Positions 11,539 through 23,455 of a stretch of DNA of 64,000 bases are shown here, piece by piece. This stretch comes from Loripinus fragilis (lineage: Eukaryota > Mollusca > Bivalvia > Lucinida > Lucinidae). The notes beneath the pieces are model-generated. The model worked only from the letters and a program-made list of their open reading frames with translations. It ran no database searches and had not been told where the DNA came from. The stretch lies in assembly GCA_964019695.1 (NCBI GenBank), contig OZ026525.1, positions 73,276,260-73,340,259 of the forward strand. Reading direction: 5' to 3'. Position 1 is the stretch's first letter; each line of letters opens with the position of its first letter. The position numbers and the translations under genes are program-made.

Positions 11539-11757
11539 AGCCGTGACATGAGATTTCCAACAATGTGGTATGTGCGACTAGCACAGCCTCAGATCAGTCT
11601 GCGCATATGCGCAGTCTGATCAGAGCATTGCTGGTCGCGTGAAGATCCTATGAGTGTGAAGCTACTTGAGTTTCTCAGTTAAAATGGAGGCTGTAAAGGC
11701 TTGTCTGAGTCTACATTTGTCAGAATACCACATTGTTGGAAATTACATGTCACGGCT
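11539..11757 (+). mobile_element. MITE family A, well-preserved copy
   Basis: The ends are inverted: AGCCGTGACATGAGATTTCC at the left and an inverted version ending CATGTCACGGCT at the right, followed inward by CAACAATGTGGTA. The interior has GATCAGTCTGCGCATATGCG. This is the cleanest copy outside the 19-32 kb region and defines element length at about 219 bp. Confidence 0.8.
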
Positions 11758-12100
11758 TAAATTGTAAAGCTCCTGCTGAGATGCGGTAACTCATCTTGAG
11801 CTATGTTGTTCGCCTGTGTCCTAGTTTTAGGACATTAGCTATAAATTGATATTACAAAAAAATCAAGTTTCGTTTACTGTTGTGTTTTTGTACTTTTAAA
11901 ATATTGACTACTCCGTGTAAAAGGGTGGGCAGGTAAGCTCCCTAGGTTCGTTTTAATAATGGATATTATTTAATGAAAAATTCTAGTTGCTAATTACCAT
12001 CTGATAGGTATGACAAAATGATTTATGAACATTTTGTAGGTAAAAATCAATTACACATCTTTGACTATGTTTAAAGCTAATCCAGACAGAGATGCATACA
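11758..12100. other. intergenic DNA, nothing recognised
   Basis: No coding or repeat signal recognised. Confidence 0.4.
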
Positions 12101-12103
12101 AAC

Positions 12104-12480
12104 CAGTATGAAAGTTGCTTCTAAACCTCTTGTCAAACTATGGACTGACCATTCATATTGTTTTTGTGGCCGTGTTCCTTGGCTGTACCAGTACTGGCCG
12201 GGTGGGTTTATGCTTTTTGTGGTTCTTTGTCCAGGAACTCCCGAAGGCTCAACCGGCAGTTGTTCTGGTTTTAAAGCGTCTCAGAAGACGGGACAACGGC
12301 TTAAAGTCTCATCCGATAGACTGGGAGAAGCCGGGAATCGAACCTGCGACCCCTGGTTTACAAGACATAGGTTTATCCCCTACACCACGGTGGCTTTTGC
12401 CCGCGAAAGACGAGCATACATCCCCGTAGGAGGCGGAGACATCGGCGGGCCAGGAGGAAGGCCCGCAGAGTAGAGAGATG
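12104..12480 (-). mobile_element. tRNA-Thr(TGT)-like SINE
   Basis: On the minus strand the head reads GGTGTAGGGGATAAACC, then CTTGTAAACCAGGGGTCGC and GGTTCGATTCCCGGC. This resembles D arm, TGT anticodon arm and T arm of a tRNA-Thr. The T stem pairs poorly, so it is not a functional tRNA. The body (about 300 bp) continues towards 12104. The open frames on the plus strand across it are incidental. Confidence 0.65.
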
Positions 12481-14255
12481 ACCATTCATATTCATTGAAG
12501 GATTATAAAGTTAATCGACATTCATAGAAAAGATTTTAATATGTGTTTCTTTAACTTTAAAATCGCAAGGTGTTGATAGGACAATGAAATTGGTTAGGCT
12601 AGTGGTAGGTTGACATCTCCCTTGAATATTTGAGAAAGGAGTTTGTTGGTAGTCTCCCCTTATCTTCATCAAAATCTATGTTCATAAACTCTTCACAATA
12701 GAACCTGATCAAATATTTTCATTTCCAACAGGTTCCTTGTATGGTCACATGTGAAGTACTTATTACACTAGTTTTGTAAACCAATCACTGATGAAGATTG
12801 AAATGAAGATAAAAGAAATCAGCTTTAAGGTTCTTTCAGAGGTTAAGAGTCAACTTTCCTATCCACTATTGAATTTGAAAAAAATATTGGAAGATAAATA
12901 AGAAATTTGGAAGAAACTTTCATAATGGTTTGTATGGGTCTCTCCCTGGATTCGCTGTAAGAGTTGAACCTTTCATTGAGCGATATGCTATGCTCAGGTG
13001 CAAGATGCAGTTCTGTTTTTTGAAGTTTTGAAATGTGACACCGAAATGCGCCTTTGTGGTAATACAGTAGTCAAATAAGGACATCCGCATAATTGCACAA
13101 GCCTTTAGGGTGCCAGCCAGTTTCCCAGGTTTATTTATAATCACAAGGAGCACGTGGCTGAACATGGAGTGAGCGAGATGGACCGCGGAGACCAGATACT
13201 CATTGAGGTGTACAGACGTCACATATATACATTATACAAAGAAGAGCGTATCTTGAAGAACAGTCTACAAGTCTACAGCGGTTGACGAACCAGTGCTTTA
13301 TTATCTACCTGTGAGGAACACGGACCGCAGAGAGCTATTCCCGAAAGATATACAGAACGATGGAGTAAACTGTAATTGGGACATTTTACCCCAAGCCCTG
13401 GCCCGTTTTCACCACAATGGCGAGGAAGATACATAACGGCTTTTAGAACCGCTTGGAATCCGTTTTTTTTTGGTGTGAATAAACGATTTTGGGCAGCTAA
13501 ACAGGTGAAATGCAGTGAGTCCCTCTTTACCTGAACGCTTATTAGGTCTAGCGTACGCATGGCGAGCGCATGATAAGCGCAATTTTTGTTCAGCCAATCA
13601 GAAACCATGTAATTCAACTGCTTACGCCCACATTTTCTTGCAAAAAAACGCACTCGCACTCATTTGCCCCTATATTTGCACATCTGAATGTAGCCATTTT
13701 CTCAGAAATGAGGATTCACAAATGCAGCAGGCACATGGCCGGTGTAACGTGGAAAACGGAGACCGTGGAAAAAAGTAGACATAAAGGCTACTGCGCATGC
13801 GCGATGTGAAGTGGGCGCACATGCGCGTTTTGAAGTGGGCGTTATGTAAAAAGTATGGACGGCGCTAAGAACAGAGCCAACACGATTGGTATACCAATAG
13901 TCGCATTTCTTGTGAATGTACATATATACATTATGAGCGAGTTCGTGGTTCAACCAATGTTAAACTCTGGTAGATGTACTGCGCATGTCTAGTACAGTTG
14001 CTGCGCGAACTCACTCTTGTCGATCGTTAGTAAGAAGGCAAGTTTTAGCTTTAACATAAAGCTGGCGGTCTTCTAGCCTTATCAAATAATTATTAGTGTA
14101 TGCATTCTTGCAAACTGTATGCTCGTGAGTTTGTCCATGTACATTTATTTTACTTTCTATCGTCGGAGCTGTACTTTTTTGTGTGTTGCTTTGCGATTTT
14201 ACACAGGCCGGAACATTAAATTCAGTAGGAACATTAGAGATGTCTAGGCATGCAG
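12481..14255. other. intergenic DNA, no gene recognised
   Basis: Open frames of 60-130 codons occur on both strands near 13270-13950 but overlap one another and lack domains. TGCGCATGCGC-type palindromes occur near 13792 and a half-site near 13979. Confidence 0.45.
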
Positions 14256-14450
14256 CTAGCAATCTATATAGGACATATATGGGTCCCAAGTGGGCACCAA
14301 TATTAGCTAGGCGGCTAAGAGACAAGATTGTGCTATTCCGGATACTAGCATGAAACCTTCCACACTTGTTAAGGTTGGTGAGCTGATGATTTTCAGATAT
14401 AGAATCACTTCGACAAATTTCCTCTGCGCATGCGCAAAGCAAAATTCACT
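14256..14450 (-). repeat. dispersed repeat, inverted relative of 18590-18775
   Basis: TAGGCGGCTAAGAGACAAG, TTGTGCTATTCCGGATAC and CTGCGCATGCGCAAAGC appear here and, on the opposite strand, at 18595-18770. The pair is an inverted repeat 4.2 kb apart with moderate divergence. Confidence 0.6.
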
Positions 14451-15294
14451 TCCGTTATAGAAAATTTGGTCTCACTTGACTACACAGACCAATATCTGCG
14501 TTAAACATGGTAAAAAAATCGACCCACTATATCTCTAGATGTCCTAAAAGACATAAATAAATATATTTAAAAAAGTTTCCATAATTACGCATGCGCAAAC
14601 TAACTTATACTTCCGGTTATCTACTTCAATTATGTAAAAAACAGTAGAAACCTTTAATTAAATGGAATACTTATATCTTTTGACTGGGAAATAAATGTGT
14701 TTCTGCACAATCATTTATCCAATAATTTTTGCTTTGCATGAATTCACACTAGAGAGCAACTGTACTAGAACAGTGCAGTCATCGTGGTTCGGTTGCAGTC
14801 GATGAGGGCACAAACTATATTACTTTTGGTTTACTGTGATCCATTCTACTAGCTAGTTCTTTACAGCTATTAATTTTCATGGTGCTGTTTTCAATTGCAA
14901 TTATCACTTAGGTATTGTAGTCCATTCTGGGACGATTGGAGCCTTTAAATTCTAAAACTAGCTAAGTACCAGCCGATTTCTGGATAGCCAGTGGGAAGTT
15001 TATGTGTACGAAATGTGTTCACAGATTAATGAGACGCTATTTGAGTCATAAGTTGTGATTTAATGGCACCGCATAATGAAGAATACAATTAAGTGAATGA
15101 ATAGAATGTTTTGCATATTTCTGTTTACTTTTTGTGAAGTTGCAAACCATTTTGTAGCTGTATGCAAAATTTAAGTAGTCAAGAACATTGTACTAGTAGT
15201 CAAAGGTCTAAATATAATCAATTTGTATGCAATTTATGAACCAGTCGCTGGACCAGAACAGCTGATATATGTATTACTATGCATAGCGTATGAA
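14451..15294. other. intergenic DNA, nothing recognised
   Basis: AT-rich. No exon or RNA gene recognised. Confidence 0.4.
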
Positions 15295-15555
15295 AGTATG
15301 AAAGGGGGCAAAGATCAGGAATCGATACAATCAAGTACATCACCTTACCCAGTATACCAAATGGGAAAGTAACAACCACACAATTTAACACCACAAACGA
15401 GAGCCAAAAGGTCAGCCTTTTCCCAGCAGGTGACCACAAGGCAGCAATAAACAGACGCGAAAGCATGACAAACACAATACAGAAATGACACAAATGATCC
15501 ACCAAAGAAGTATCGCCCTGGTAAGGCCAGTAAAAGTATTTTACTGGAGGGCTTA
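15295..15555 (+). repeat. dispersed repeat C copy
   Basis: Shares GGGGGCAAAGATCAGGAATC, AGAGCCAAAAGGTCAGCC, CCCAGCAGGTGACCACAAGG and TTTTACTGGAGGGCTTAAAC with the 8560 copy. The minus-strand open frame here is incidental. Confidence 0.65.
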
Positions 15556-18500
15556 AACCAGTTTCACTTTAATAACATTCAAATTGCCTTGCCCTCAGAT
15601 TTTGAACTTTTGTGCATTAAAAGGCCACTATTTTGCATTTTATCTAAACTAACTTAAGTAAGAATATATTCCAGAACATAAACAAAAATGCCTTTCATCC
15701 TTTTTTTCAGGAAATTATATCACCGTTTTGCCATAACTCAGGTACTGTATCGCTTAACGCTTAACTCAAATAAATTTTGGTTAAGCAGATATACAGCTGG
15801 ATATATAAGTGGCAATAATAAGCACAGAATATGTTCAAAAGTATATAATGACAAAATATTACCCTTTTTAACAGCCAGGTCACTTAAACGGTATATTTTG
15901 TGCCCTTGTCGACAGCAGCCAACCCGGGATGGCCGTGCTGTTCGAGTACAGTGGTTCTATAGCGCAGCATTTGACATGAATGAATGTCTCTTGTTACGTT
16001 GGGGACATGCATGGTTTACCTATCACGTTCTTGAATGACTACATATCTTAATGTAACTTCGACCGTAACTAATGTTATGGAGTTAACTGAAGAGTGTTTG
16101 ACGAGTACTGTCTTTTGGACTTATGTCCATGCATTGAACATTATGCGTTATTTTGGGTTACTTGGCACCTGGGCCAAGATGACAAGATCACGTTGATCTT
16201 ATATACAAACGTAAACATTTTCAAAGTGACAATTAACCCAAGAGAGCTGGCAATATGTGCCATCATATGTATGTAAGCTGATATGACATAGCCTTCTCAA
16301 AGGATTTTCAGTTATTTAACATTACCAATTTTAAAAACAATTATCAATTTACAGAATGTAGTGTTCAAAGTTGTCACCACAGGCACAAAGAGTCGTACAC
16401 TGGAGAGCTGAATTGTCTACTTCTGCAACCTTGAAGACAGACATATCTCACAAGGTCAAGAGAAGATAATGATGCTTGTGATATGGTGGACTGTACATTC
16501 CAGTGTCTAGTTCTATCCATCACAGTTTGCTGGACTTGGTTATTATTTCCCCTGTTCTAGTACTGACCCTAACACATGAGCCCTGATTTGCTGCCTTTAA
16601 ACTGTGCTGGTAGAAAGCCACCTTCGTAAGGGCTGTCATTTCATCGATCAAAACTTTTTGGTAAACAAATATTATCTAGCCACATCTATGTTCATGGAGG
16701 TGCTTGCTTGTTCTACCATACAGTACTGTGATAAATCGTTCAATGGTGCAGAGGTAATCTGTAGGTGGCTTTTCAGGGAGAGAGTTCATTTTTACAAAAT
16801 ACCCAGTAACATCTGGAAAGCTTACCCACAGTTTTCCATGACCAAGGAGCAAGGATGTTTTATTGCATCCTTTGAGTGAATGAAAAAAGCAAGACAATAT
16901 GATTTCACACCAACCATAGCCGGCGATTTTTGCTAACCCCGCAGTTCATTCACTGTTGCACCACACACATGACCAGAACTACTACATCAGTATCAACAGC
17001 GCAGCTGCCGATTTTCTTGTTAGACCTTTTAGCTGCTTCCGTAGCACGAGAAAATTTCATGCAAACAAGGCGCAAATGAAGGCATATCGCAAGCTGGACA
17101 CACTCAGACCGAGCTTCTTCTCTTGTAAAGCGCAGGGTTCTCATTAGTGTATTTGTCGCACTCTCCCCCTGCAACACCTGCTCTCAATATGTGGTTATTG
17201 TTTCTTCGATGGCATAGCGTATGTCAAGGAAACACAGCAGCTGGAAAGATAATGAAATAATTTATTGTCATCTTCTCACAAAAAATCTTGCCAGTTTTTT
17301 GGCACGACGGTTATTTGATGGACCGACCCGCCGGTGGATGTAGTCTCCTTGTTTTTTCCATTCTTGATGCTTTTAAACTGTCTGCCTTACATTTTCCGCA
17401 CACCAAATCCACTCGATCAACTGCACAAAAAGTGGATATTACGTATCATTATAAAAACACCGTTTGTATACTGCTCAACGAATAGTGCTAGCCCCTACAC
17501 CTCTAAGTATCTAAACAATGGAGGTTCTATCCAAAATGACAACACTGACCCCAAGTGCGAAATCTTTTACAGGAGGACCAAATGCCTCGAAGCCAGACAG
17601 TAGCTTCACAAAAAAACTATGGGGCATATCAGGCATCCCCCACCCACAAAATAAAGTGACCTTATTATACCCACATAAAATAGACTGGCTTAGACTAACT
17701 TATGTTTGGTAGGGTTCGTTTAAGGGAGGTGAGACACTTGAAATATACATAAACAGTTCACTGACAGTTTGGAGACAGTCCATCGACAGACAGTGATATG
17801 AGGTCTGTGAGCTCAAGCACTGCAGAATATATATGTCTCCCTACCTGTTTGTATGTCTGTCTTTAAGTCTGCCTGTTTGTCTATCAAAAAGGTATATTGC
17901 CCTTGGCCAGTGACCTATATAAGCTACGTCACTGCCTTGGCTTAAAACATAACTTTTTCAGAGACATCACCAAGTCAAAACTATCCAAATTGTCGGCACA
18001 AAGAAAAAAATGTGGTGGTGACTTTGGACTACCCTGGTAGCTCAGGTGGTGTGCGTGTCTGTCCAGTGTTCCAAGGGTTTTGAGCATGAGCAAAAACTGT
18101 TTGCATGTCTGTCTGTCTGCCACAAGCCTACTATCCTCTTTTCTTAAAACTTGACTTTTAAGTCTAATGACAAATTTATATATGTTTAGCGTAGACAGAG
18201 CTTTTTTGTTAAAGCTTATTCTTGTAAATAAATGAGGGGGGGGGGGGGTGTTTATCGTCTAAACAACATCCGGTTAAAAGAAACCCACTGCGCATGTGCA
18301 TCTAAACAGGTATATAGGTCCTTATATCATGTATATTGAAGACATGCTTTGGTCCTTTGATAGGGGCATCAGGTTTTGCGCAGTTTACAAAAAAAAGAGA
18401 AACAGAATACCATCTTTGTACAAAATTCAAATTTTATGCGCATGCGCAGCAATTAAGGAGTGAAGAGGACTAAACTACAAACAATTAACATCAGTTCTGC

Positions 18501-18589
18501 CACATTTTATTATTCTACAGCCAACATGACCCCTTCTTTGAGTCAAACTGTATAAAAAAATCTATGATAACAGCCTAAAATCAGAAAAT
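15556..18589. other. 3-kb intergenic stretch, no gene recognised
   Basis: Overlapping open frames of 60-115 codons on both strands show no recognisable domain, signal peptide or consistent exon structure. A G-run lies at 18237-18248. TGCGCATGCGCAG-type motifs lie near 18289, 18435 and 18594. Confidence 0.45.
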
Positions 18590-18815
18590 GCTTTGCGCAT
18601 GCGCAGTAGGCATTTCCCAATGTGGTTCTATATCCTATTCTGCTTAGTCAGTCATGGTCTACAACTGTGCCAAATTTCATGCTTGTATCCGGAATAGCAC
18701 AATCAAGCCAAAATTTGGCTCTTAGCCGCCTAGCTATATGGGACCCATATGGGCAGTGCAACCGGGTTCCATATGGGTCCCATATGGGCTGGCCCATGTA
18801 AATAAAATAAAATAA
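18590..18815 (+). repeat. repeat with CATATGGGTCCCATATGGG palindromes, outer part of left arm
   Basis: The first part is the inverted relative of 14256-14450. From 18732 there are nested palindromic words (CCATATGGGTCCCATATGGG and its relatives) and GTGCAACCGGGTTCC. The same block, inverted and longer, lies at 32760-32900, so it marks the outer border of the large inverted structure. Confidence 0.65.
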
Positions 18816-18826
18816 ATAGTAGAAGC

Positions 18827-19010
18827 AGGGGCGGATCCAGGATTTCATGCTAGGGGTTTCAAATTTACAAGGGAGGTTAGGATTTGGAAATTTTACGTGA
18901 TTATTTGATAGTTTATGCTGATTTTGCTTGAAATTTCTCATCAAAATGAAATAATTTTGTCTCAAATGAGGGTTCAAACGAACCACATGAATCCCCTCTG
19001 TATCGGCAAC
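18827..19010. mobile_element. 184-bp hAT-like MITE with 9-bp flanking repeat
   Basis: AGTAGAAGC stands at 18818-18826 and again at 19011-19019, and the GGGGCGGATCCAGG element lies between. The right arm near 32745 lacks an equivalent insert. An 8- or 9-bp duplication fits hAT-type transposition. TIRs are weak (about 10 of 15 positions). Confidence 0.65.
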
Positions 19011-19084
19011 AGTAGAAGCTAGCCATGCATTATAAACAAGGAAATAATAGGTATATATAAAGATAATTATAGGTCGGTAAAGTT

Positions 19085-20190
19085 AGCACTAATTTTGCTG
19101 CAGCAAAAAACGGTAAAGTTGGCAGCAATTTTTATGCAGCAAAAAACGGTCAAGTTAGCAGCAACAGTAAAAAACGGTAAAGTTGGCAGCAATTTTTCTG
19201 CAGCAAAAAACGGTCAAGTTAGCAGCAATTTTGCCGCAGCAAAAAATGGTAAAGTTGGCAGCAATTTTATGGCAGAGAAAAACGGTCAAGTTAGCACAAA
19301 ATTTCTGCTGGCAGAGAAAAACGGTCAAAATTTTCTGCCAGCAAAAATTTTTCTGCTAGCACAAAAATTTCTGCTAGCAAAAAATTTTCTGCCAGCAAAA
19401 AATTTTCTGCTAGCACAAAATTTTCTGCCAGCAAAAAATTTTCTGCTAGCACAAAAATTTCTGCTAGCGCAAAATTTTCTGCCAGCAAAAAATTTTCTGC
19501 TAGCACAAAAATTTCTGCTAGCAAAAAATTTTCTGCCAGCAAAAAATTTTCTGCTAGCGCAAAAATTTCTGCTAGCACAAAATTTTCTGCCAGCACAAAA
19601 TTTTCTGCCAGCACAAAAATTTCTGCTAGCAAAAAATTTTCTGCCAGCAAAAAATTTTCTGCTAGCACAAAAATTTCTGCTTGCACAAAATTTGCTGCCA
19701 GCAAAAAAAATTCTGCTAGCACAAAATTTGCTGCCAGCAAAAAAAATTCTGCTAGCACAAAAATTTCTGCTAGCACAAAATTTTCTGCCAGCAAAAAATT
19801 TTCTGCTAGCACAAAACTTTCTGCTAGCACAAAATTTGCTGCCAGCAAAAAATTTTCTGCTAGCACAAAAATTTCTGCTAGCAAAAAATTTTCTGCCAGC
19901 AAAAAATTTTCTGCTAGCACAAAATTTTCTGCCAGCAAAAAATTTTCTGCTAGCGCAAAAATTTCTGCTGGCACAAAATTTTCTGCCAGCAAAAAATTTT
20001 CTGCAAGCACAAAAATTTCTGCTAGCACAAAATTTTCTGCCAGCAAAAAATTTTCTGCTAGCACAAAAATTTCTGCTAGCACAAAATTTGCTGCCAGCAA
20101 AAAAATTTCTGCTAGCACAAAATTTGCTGCCAGCAAAAAAATTTCTGCTAGCACAAAAATTTCTGCTAGCACAAAATTTGCTGCAGGCAC
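19085..20190 (+). repeat. 18-bp minisatellite (TTTCTGCTAGCACAAAAT-type), left-arm array 1
   Basis: Units alternate TTTCTGCTAGCACAAAA and TTTTCTGCCAGCAAAAAA, each near 18 bp, for about 48 units after 19325. The first 240 bp are variant longer units with AAAAACGGTAAAGTTGGCAG. Because the period is a multiple of three and the units lack stops in two frames of each strand, long open frames arise on both strands. The inverted twin is at 31572-32725. I do not regard it as coding. Confidence 0.9.
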
Positions 20191-20194
20191 AAAT

Positions 20195-20428
20195 GAGCAG
20201 TGACATGAGATTTCCAACAATGTCGTATGTGTGACCAGCAAAGGCTCAGACGAGCGTGCGCATACGCGCACACTGATCAGAGCCTTTGCTTGTCGCTTAA
20301 TTATTATATAAGTGTTAAGATACTGATCGAACTTAATTTGGTGTTTCTAAGCTTAACAGGAGGCTCACAGGTTCGTCTGAGTCTACACTTGTCAAGATGG
20401 CACATTGTTGGAAATCACATGTCACGGT
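20195..20428 (+). mobile_element. MITE family A copy in composite unit 1
   Basis: GAGCAGTGACATGAGATTTC at the left and an inverted end CATGTCACGG at the right, with the GCATACGCGCAC core. Nearly identical, in inverted orientation, to 31342-31569. Confidence 0.75.
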
Positions 20429-20950
20429 TCAAATATTCCTGAATATCGGGCCGCGTAGGAAGTCGGTAACGTGTCTGGCTACAGATACGTGTCTGACTGC
20501 AGATCCTGGTGTCCCGAGTTTGATCGCAGCCCGGTCTCATACTTTCATTGAGATTGATCGTGAAATAATTTCTACCGTCATATCACTCCCTTCCAAGAAG
20601 TAGCTGTCAGTTTTAAGCGAAAGTATGCGCACGAAGTACTGGTTTGATTTGATTCATTACGTCCCATCAACAATCATTCAGTTATATAGGAAAGGGTCTT
20701 CCAGGGTTGAACCAGTACTAAGCTAGGATAAATATGTCTTGCTTAAGGGCACAACGCAACGTTGCCGGTGAGGCTCGAACCCGCGGCCACTCGGTCTCGA
20801 GTCAAGCACTCTCGCTCCCGAGACGAAGTACTGGTTAACCGCTTCTTCAAGCTTCCCGAGGAAAGATGTGATTAGGTGAGCTGTCCGTCTCGCCTTGGCC
20901 ATAGTTGTTGACTTGGGGACGTAAAGCATCAAAACAAACAAAAACAAATA
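20429..20950 (-). repeat. composite-unit spacer with A-box-deleted SINE tail
   Basis: The first half (AGTCGGTAACGTGTCTGGC to GCGCACGAAGTACTGG) is unit-specific. From about 20690 the minus strand reads as a SINE: GGGTTCGAGCCTCACC as B box and CCTAGCTTAGTACTGGTTC as tail. The A-box segment present at 28059-28076 is missing. The spacer ends GTTGACTTGGGGACGTAAAG before the next minisatellite. Confidence 0.6.
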
Positions 20951-20951
20951 T

Positions 20952-21335
20952 TCCTGCTAGCACAAAAATTGCCAGCAGAAAAAATTCTGCTAGCACAAAA
21001 ATTTCTGCTAGCAAAAAATTTCTGCTAGCAAAAAATTTGCTGCCAGCAAAAAATTTGCTGCTAGCAAAAAAATTTCTGCTAGCACAAAATTTCTGCTAGC
21101 ACAAATTTTGCTGCTAGCAAAAAAATTTCTGCTAGCACAAAATTTCTGCTAGCACAAATTTTGCTGCTGGCACAAAAATTTCTGCTAGCACAAAATTTGC
21201 TGCCAGCACAAAATTTGCTGCTGGCACAAAAAATTTTGCTAGCATAAAAATTTCTGCTGGCACAAAAAATTCTGCTAGCACAAAATTTGCTGCCAGCGTT
21301 AAAATTGCTGCTGGCACAAAATTTGCTGCAGGCAC
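20952..21335 (+). repeat. GCTAGC minisatellite, array 2
   Basis: Imperfect 17-19-bp units with GCTAGCACAAAAATTTCTGC, less regular than array 1. Confidence 0.8.
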
Positions 21336-21339
21336 AAAT

Positions 21340-21574
21340 GAGCGGTGAAATGAGATTTCAAACAATGTGATATGTGCGACCAGCAAAGGCTCAGACCAGC
21401 CTGCGCATACGCGCAGACTGATCAGAGCCTTTGCTTGTCGCTTAATTATTATATGAGTGTTAAGCTACTGATCGAATTAAATTTAGTGTTTCTAAGCTTA
21501 ACAGGAGGCTGCACAGGTTCGTCTGAGTCTACACTTGTCAAGATGGCACATTGTTGGAAATCACATGTCACGGT
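21340..21574 (+). mobile_element. MITE family A copy in composite unit 2
   Basis: GAGCGGTGAAATGAGATTTC to ATGTCACGG, with GCATACGCGCAGACTGATCA inside. Begins 1145 bp after the unit-1 copy. Confidence 0.7.
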
Positions 21575-22085
21575 TCAAATATTCCTGAATACCGGGCCGC
21601 GTAGGTAGTCGGTAACGTGTCTGTCTGACTGCAGATCCTGGTGTCCCGAGTTTGATCGCAGCCCGGTCTCATACTTTCATGGAGATCGATCGTGAAATAA
21701 TTTCTACCGTCATATCACTCCCTTCCGAGAAGTACCTGTCAGTTTTAAGCGAAAGTATGCGCACGAAGTACTGGTTTGATTTGATTCATTACGTCCGATC
21801 AACAATCTTTCAGTTATATAGGGACGGGTCTTCCTGGGATGAACCAGTACTGAGCTAGGATAAATGCGTCTTGCTTAAGGGCACAATGCAATGTCACCGG
21901 TGGGGCTCGAACCCGCGGCCACTCGGTCTCGAGTCAAGCACTCTCGCTCCCATGACAAAGTACTGGTTAACCGCTTCTTCAAGGTTCCCCGGGAAAGATG
22001 TGATAAGGTGAGCTGACCGTCTCGCCATGGCCAAAGTAGATGACTTGGGGACGTAAAGCAGCAAAACAAACAAAACACAAATATT
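21575..22085 (-). repeat. composite-unit spacer with SINE tail, unit 2
   Basis: Same order as at 20429-20950. The minus strand carries GGGTTCGAGCCCCACCGG and CTTAGCTTAGTACTGG-like tail, without an A box. Confidence 0.6.
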
Positions 22086-22498
22086 CCTGCTAGCACAAAA
22101 TTGCTGCCAGCACCAAAGTAGCTGCTGGCACAAAAATTCCTGCTATTTATAGCACAAAAATTTCTTCTGGCACAAAAAATTCTACTAGCACAAAATTTGT
22201 TGCTGGCACAAAAACTTCTGCTAGCAAAAAAATTGCTGCTGGCACAAAATTTGCTGCCAGCAAAAAATTTCTGCTAGCACAAAATTTGCTGCTGGCACAA
22301 AAATTTCTGCTAGCACAAAATTTGCTGCTGGCACAAAAATTTCTGCTAGCACAAAATTTGCTGCCAGCACAAAATTTGCTGCTGGCACAAAAAATTTTGC
22401 CAGCATAAAAATTTCTGCTGGCACAAAAAATTCTGCTAGCACAAAATTTGCTGCCAGCGTTAAAATTGCTGCTGGCACAAAATTTGCTGCAGGGACAA
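22086..22498 (+). repeat. GCTAGC minisatellite, array 3
   Basis: Same unit family with CTGCTGGCACAAAAATTTCT and GCTAGCACAAAATTTGCTGC. Includes one TATTTATAG interruption near 22145. Confidence 0.8.
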
Positions 22499-22500
22499 AT

Positions 22501-22735
22501 GAGCCGTGAAATGAGATTTCCAACAATGTGTTATGTGCGACCAGCAAAGGCTCAGACCAGCCTGCGCATACGCGCAGACTGATCAGAGCCTTTGCTTGTC
22601 GCTTAATTATTATATGAGTGTTAAGCTACTGATCGAATTAAATTTAGTGTTTCTAAGCTTAACAGGAGGCTGCACAGGTTCGTCTGAGTCTACACTTGTC
22701 AAGATGGCACATTGTTGGAAATCACATGTCACGGT
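22501..22735 (+). mobile_element. MITE family A copy in composite unit 3
   Basis: GAGCCGTGAAATGAGATTTC to ATGTCACGG. Begins 1161 bp after the unit-2 copy and is almost identical to it. Confidence 0.7.
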
Positions 22736-23246
22736 TCAAATATTCCTGAATACCGGGCCGCGTAGGTAGTCGGTAACGTGTCTGTCTGACTGCAGATCCT
22801 GGTGTCCCGAGTTTGATCGCAGCCCGGTCTCATACTTTCATGGAGATCGATCGTGAAATAATTTCTACCGTCATATCACTCCCTTCCGAGAAGTAGCTGT
22901 CAGTTTTAAGCGAAAGTATGCGCACGAAGTACTGGTTTGATTTGATTCATTACGTCCGATCAACAATCTTTCAGTTATATAGGGACGGGTCTTCCTGGGA
23001 TGAACCAGTACTAAGCTAGGATAAATGCGTCTTGCTTAAGGGCACAATGCAATGTCACCGGTGGGGCTCGAACCCGCGGCCACTCGGTCTCGAGTCAAGC
23101 ACTCTCGCTTCCATGACCAAGTACTGGTTAACCGCTTCTTCAATCTTCCCCAGGAAAGATGTGATAAGGTGAACTGACCGTCTCGCCATGGCCAAAGTTG
23201 TTGACTTTGGGACGTAAAGCAGCAAAACAAACAAAACACAAATATT
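22736..23246 (-). repeat. composite-unit spacer with SINE tail, unit 3
   Basis: Nearly identical to 21575-22085 apart from scattered substitutions. SINE B box on the minus strand, A box missing. Confidence 0.6.
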
Positions 23247-23452
23247 CCTTCTAGCACAAAAATTTCTGCTAGCACAAAATTTGCTGCTGGCACAATTTCT
23301 GCTAGCAAAAATATTGCTGCCAGCACAAATTTGCTAGTGGCACAAAAATTCCTGCCAGCACAAAATTTGCTGCTGGCACAAAAATTCCTGCCAGCACAAA
23401 ATTTGCTGCCAGCACTAAAATTGCTGCTGGCACAAAATTTGCTGCAGGCACA
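23247..23452 (+). repeat. GCTAGC minisatellite, array 4
   Basis: Short, degenerate array with CCAGCACAAAATTTGCTGC units. Confidence 0.75.
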
Positions 23453-23455
23453 AAT

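Noticed and set aside
12290..12405. Functional tRNA-Thr gene
   Set aside because: T stem pairs poorly and no convincing acceptor stem closes, so it is a SINE head.
12108..12473. Two overlapping plus-strand open frames of 104 and 121 codons
   Set aside because: They run antisense through a tRNA-Thr-like SINE with intact tRNA-like arms and have no domain.
19095..20271. Open frames of 290-380 codons on both strands encoding hexapeptide repeats
   Set aside because: They follow from an 18-bp tandem unit without stops in two frames of each strand. The same happens in the inverted array at 31523-32714. No start context, splice sites or conserved domain.
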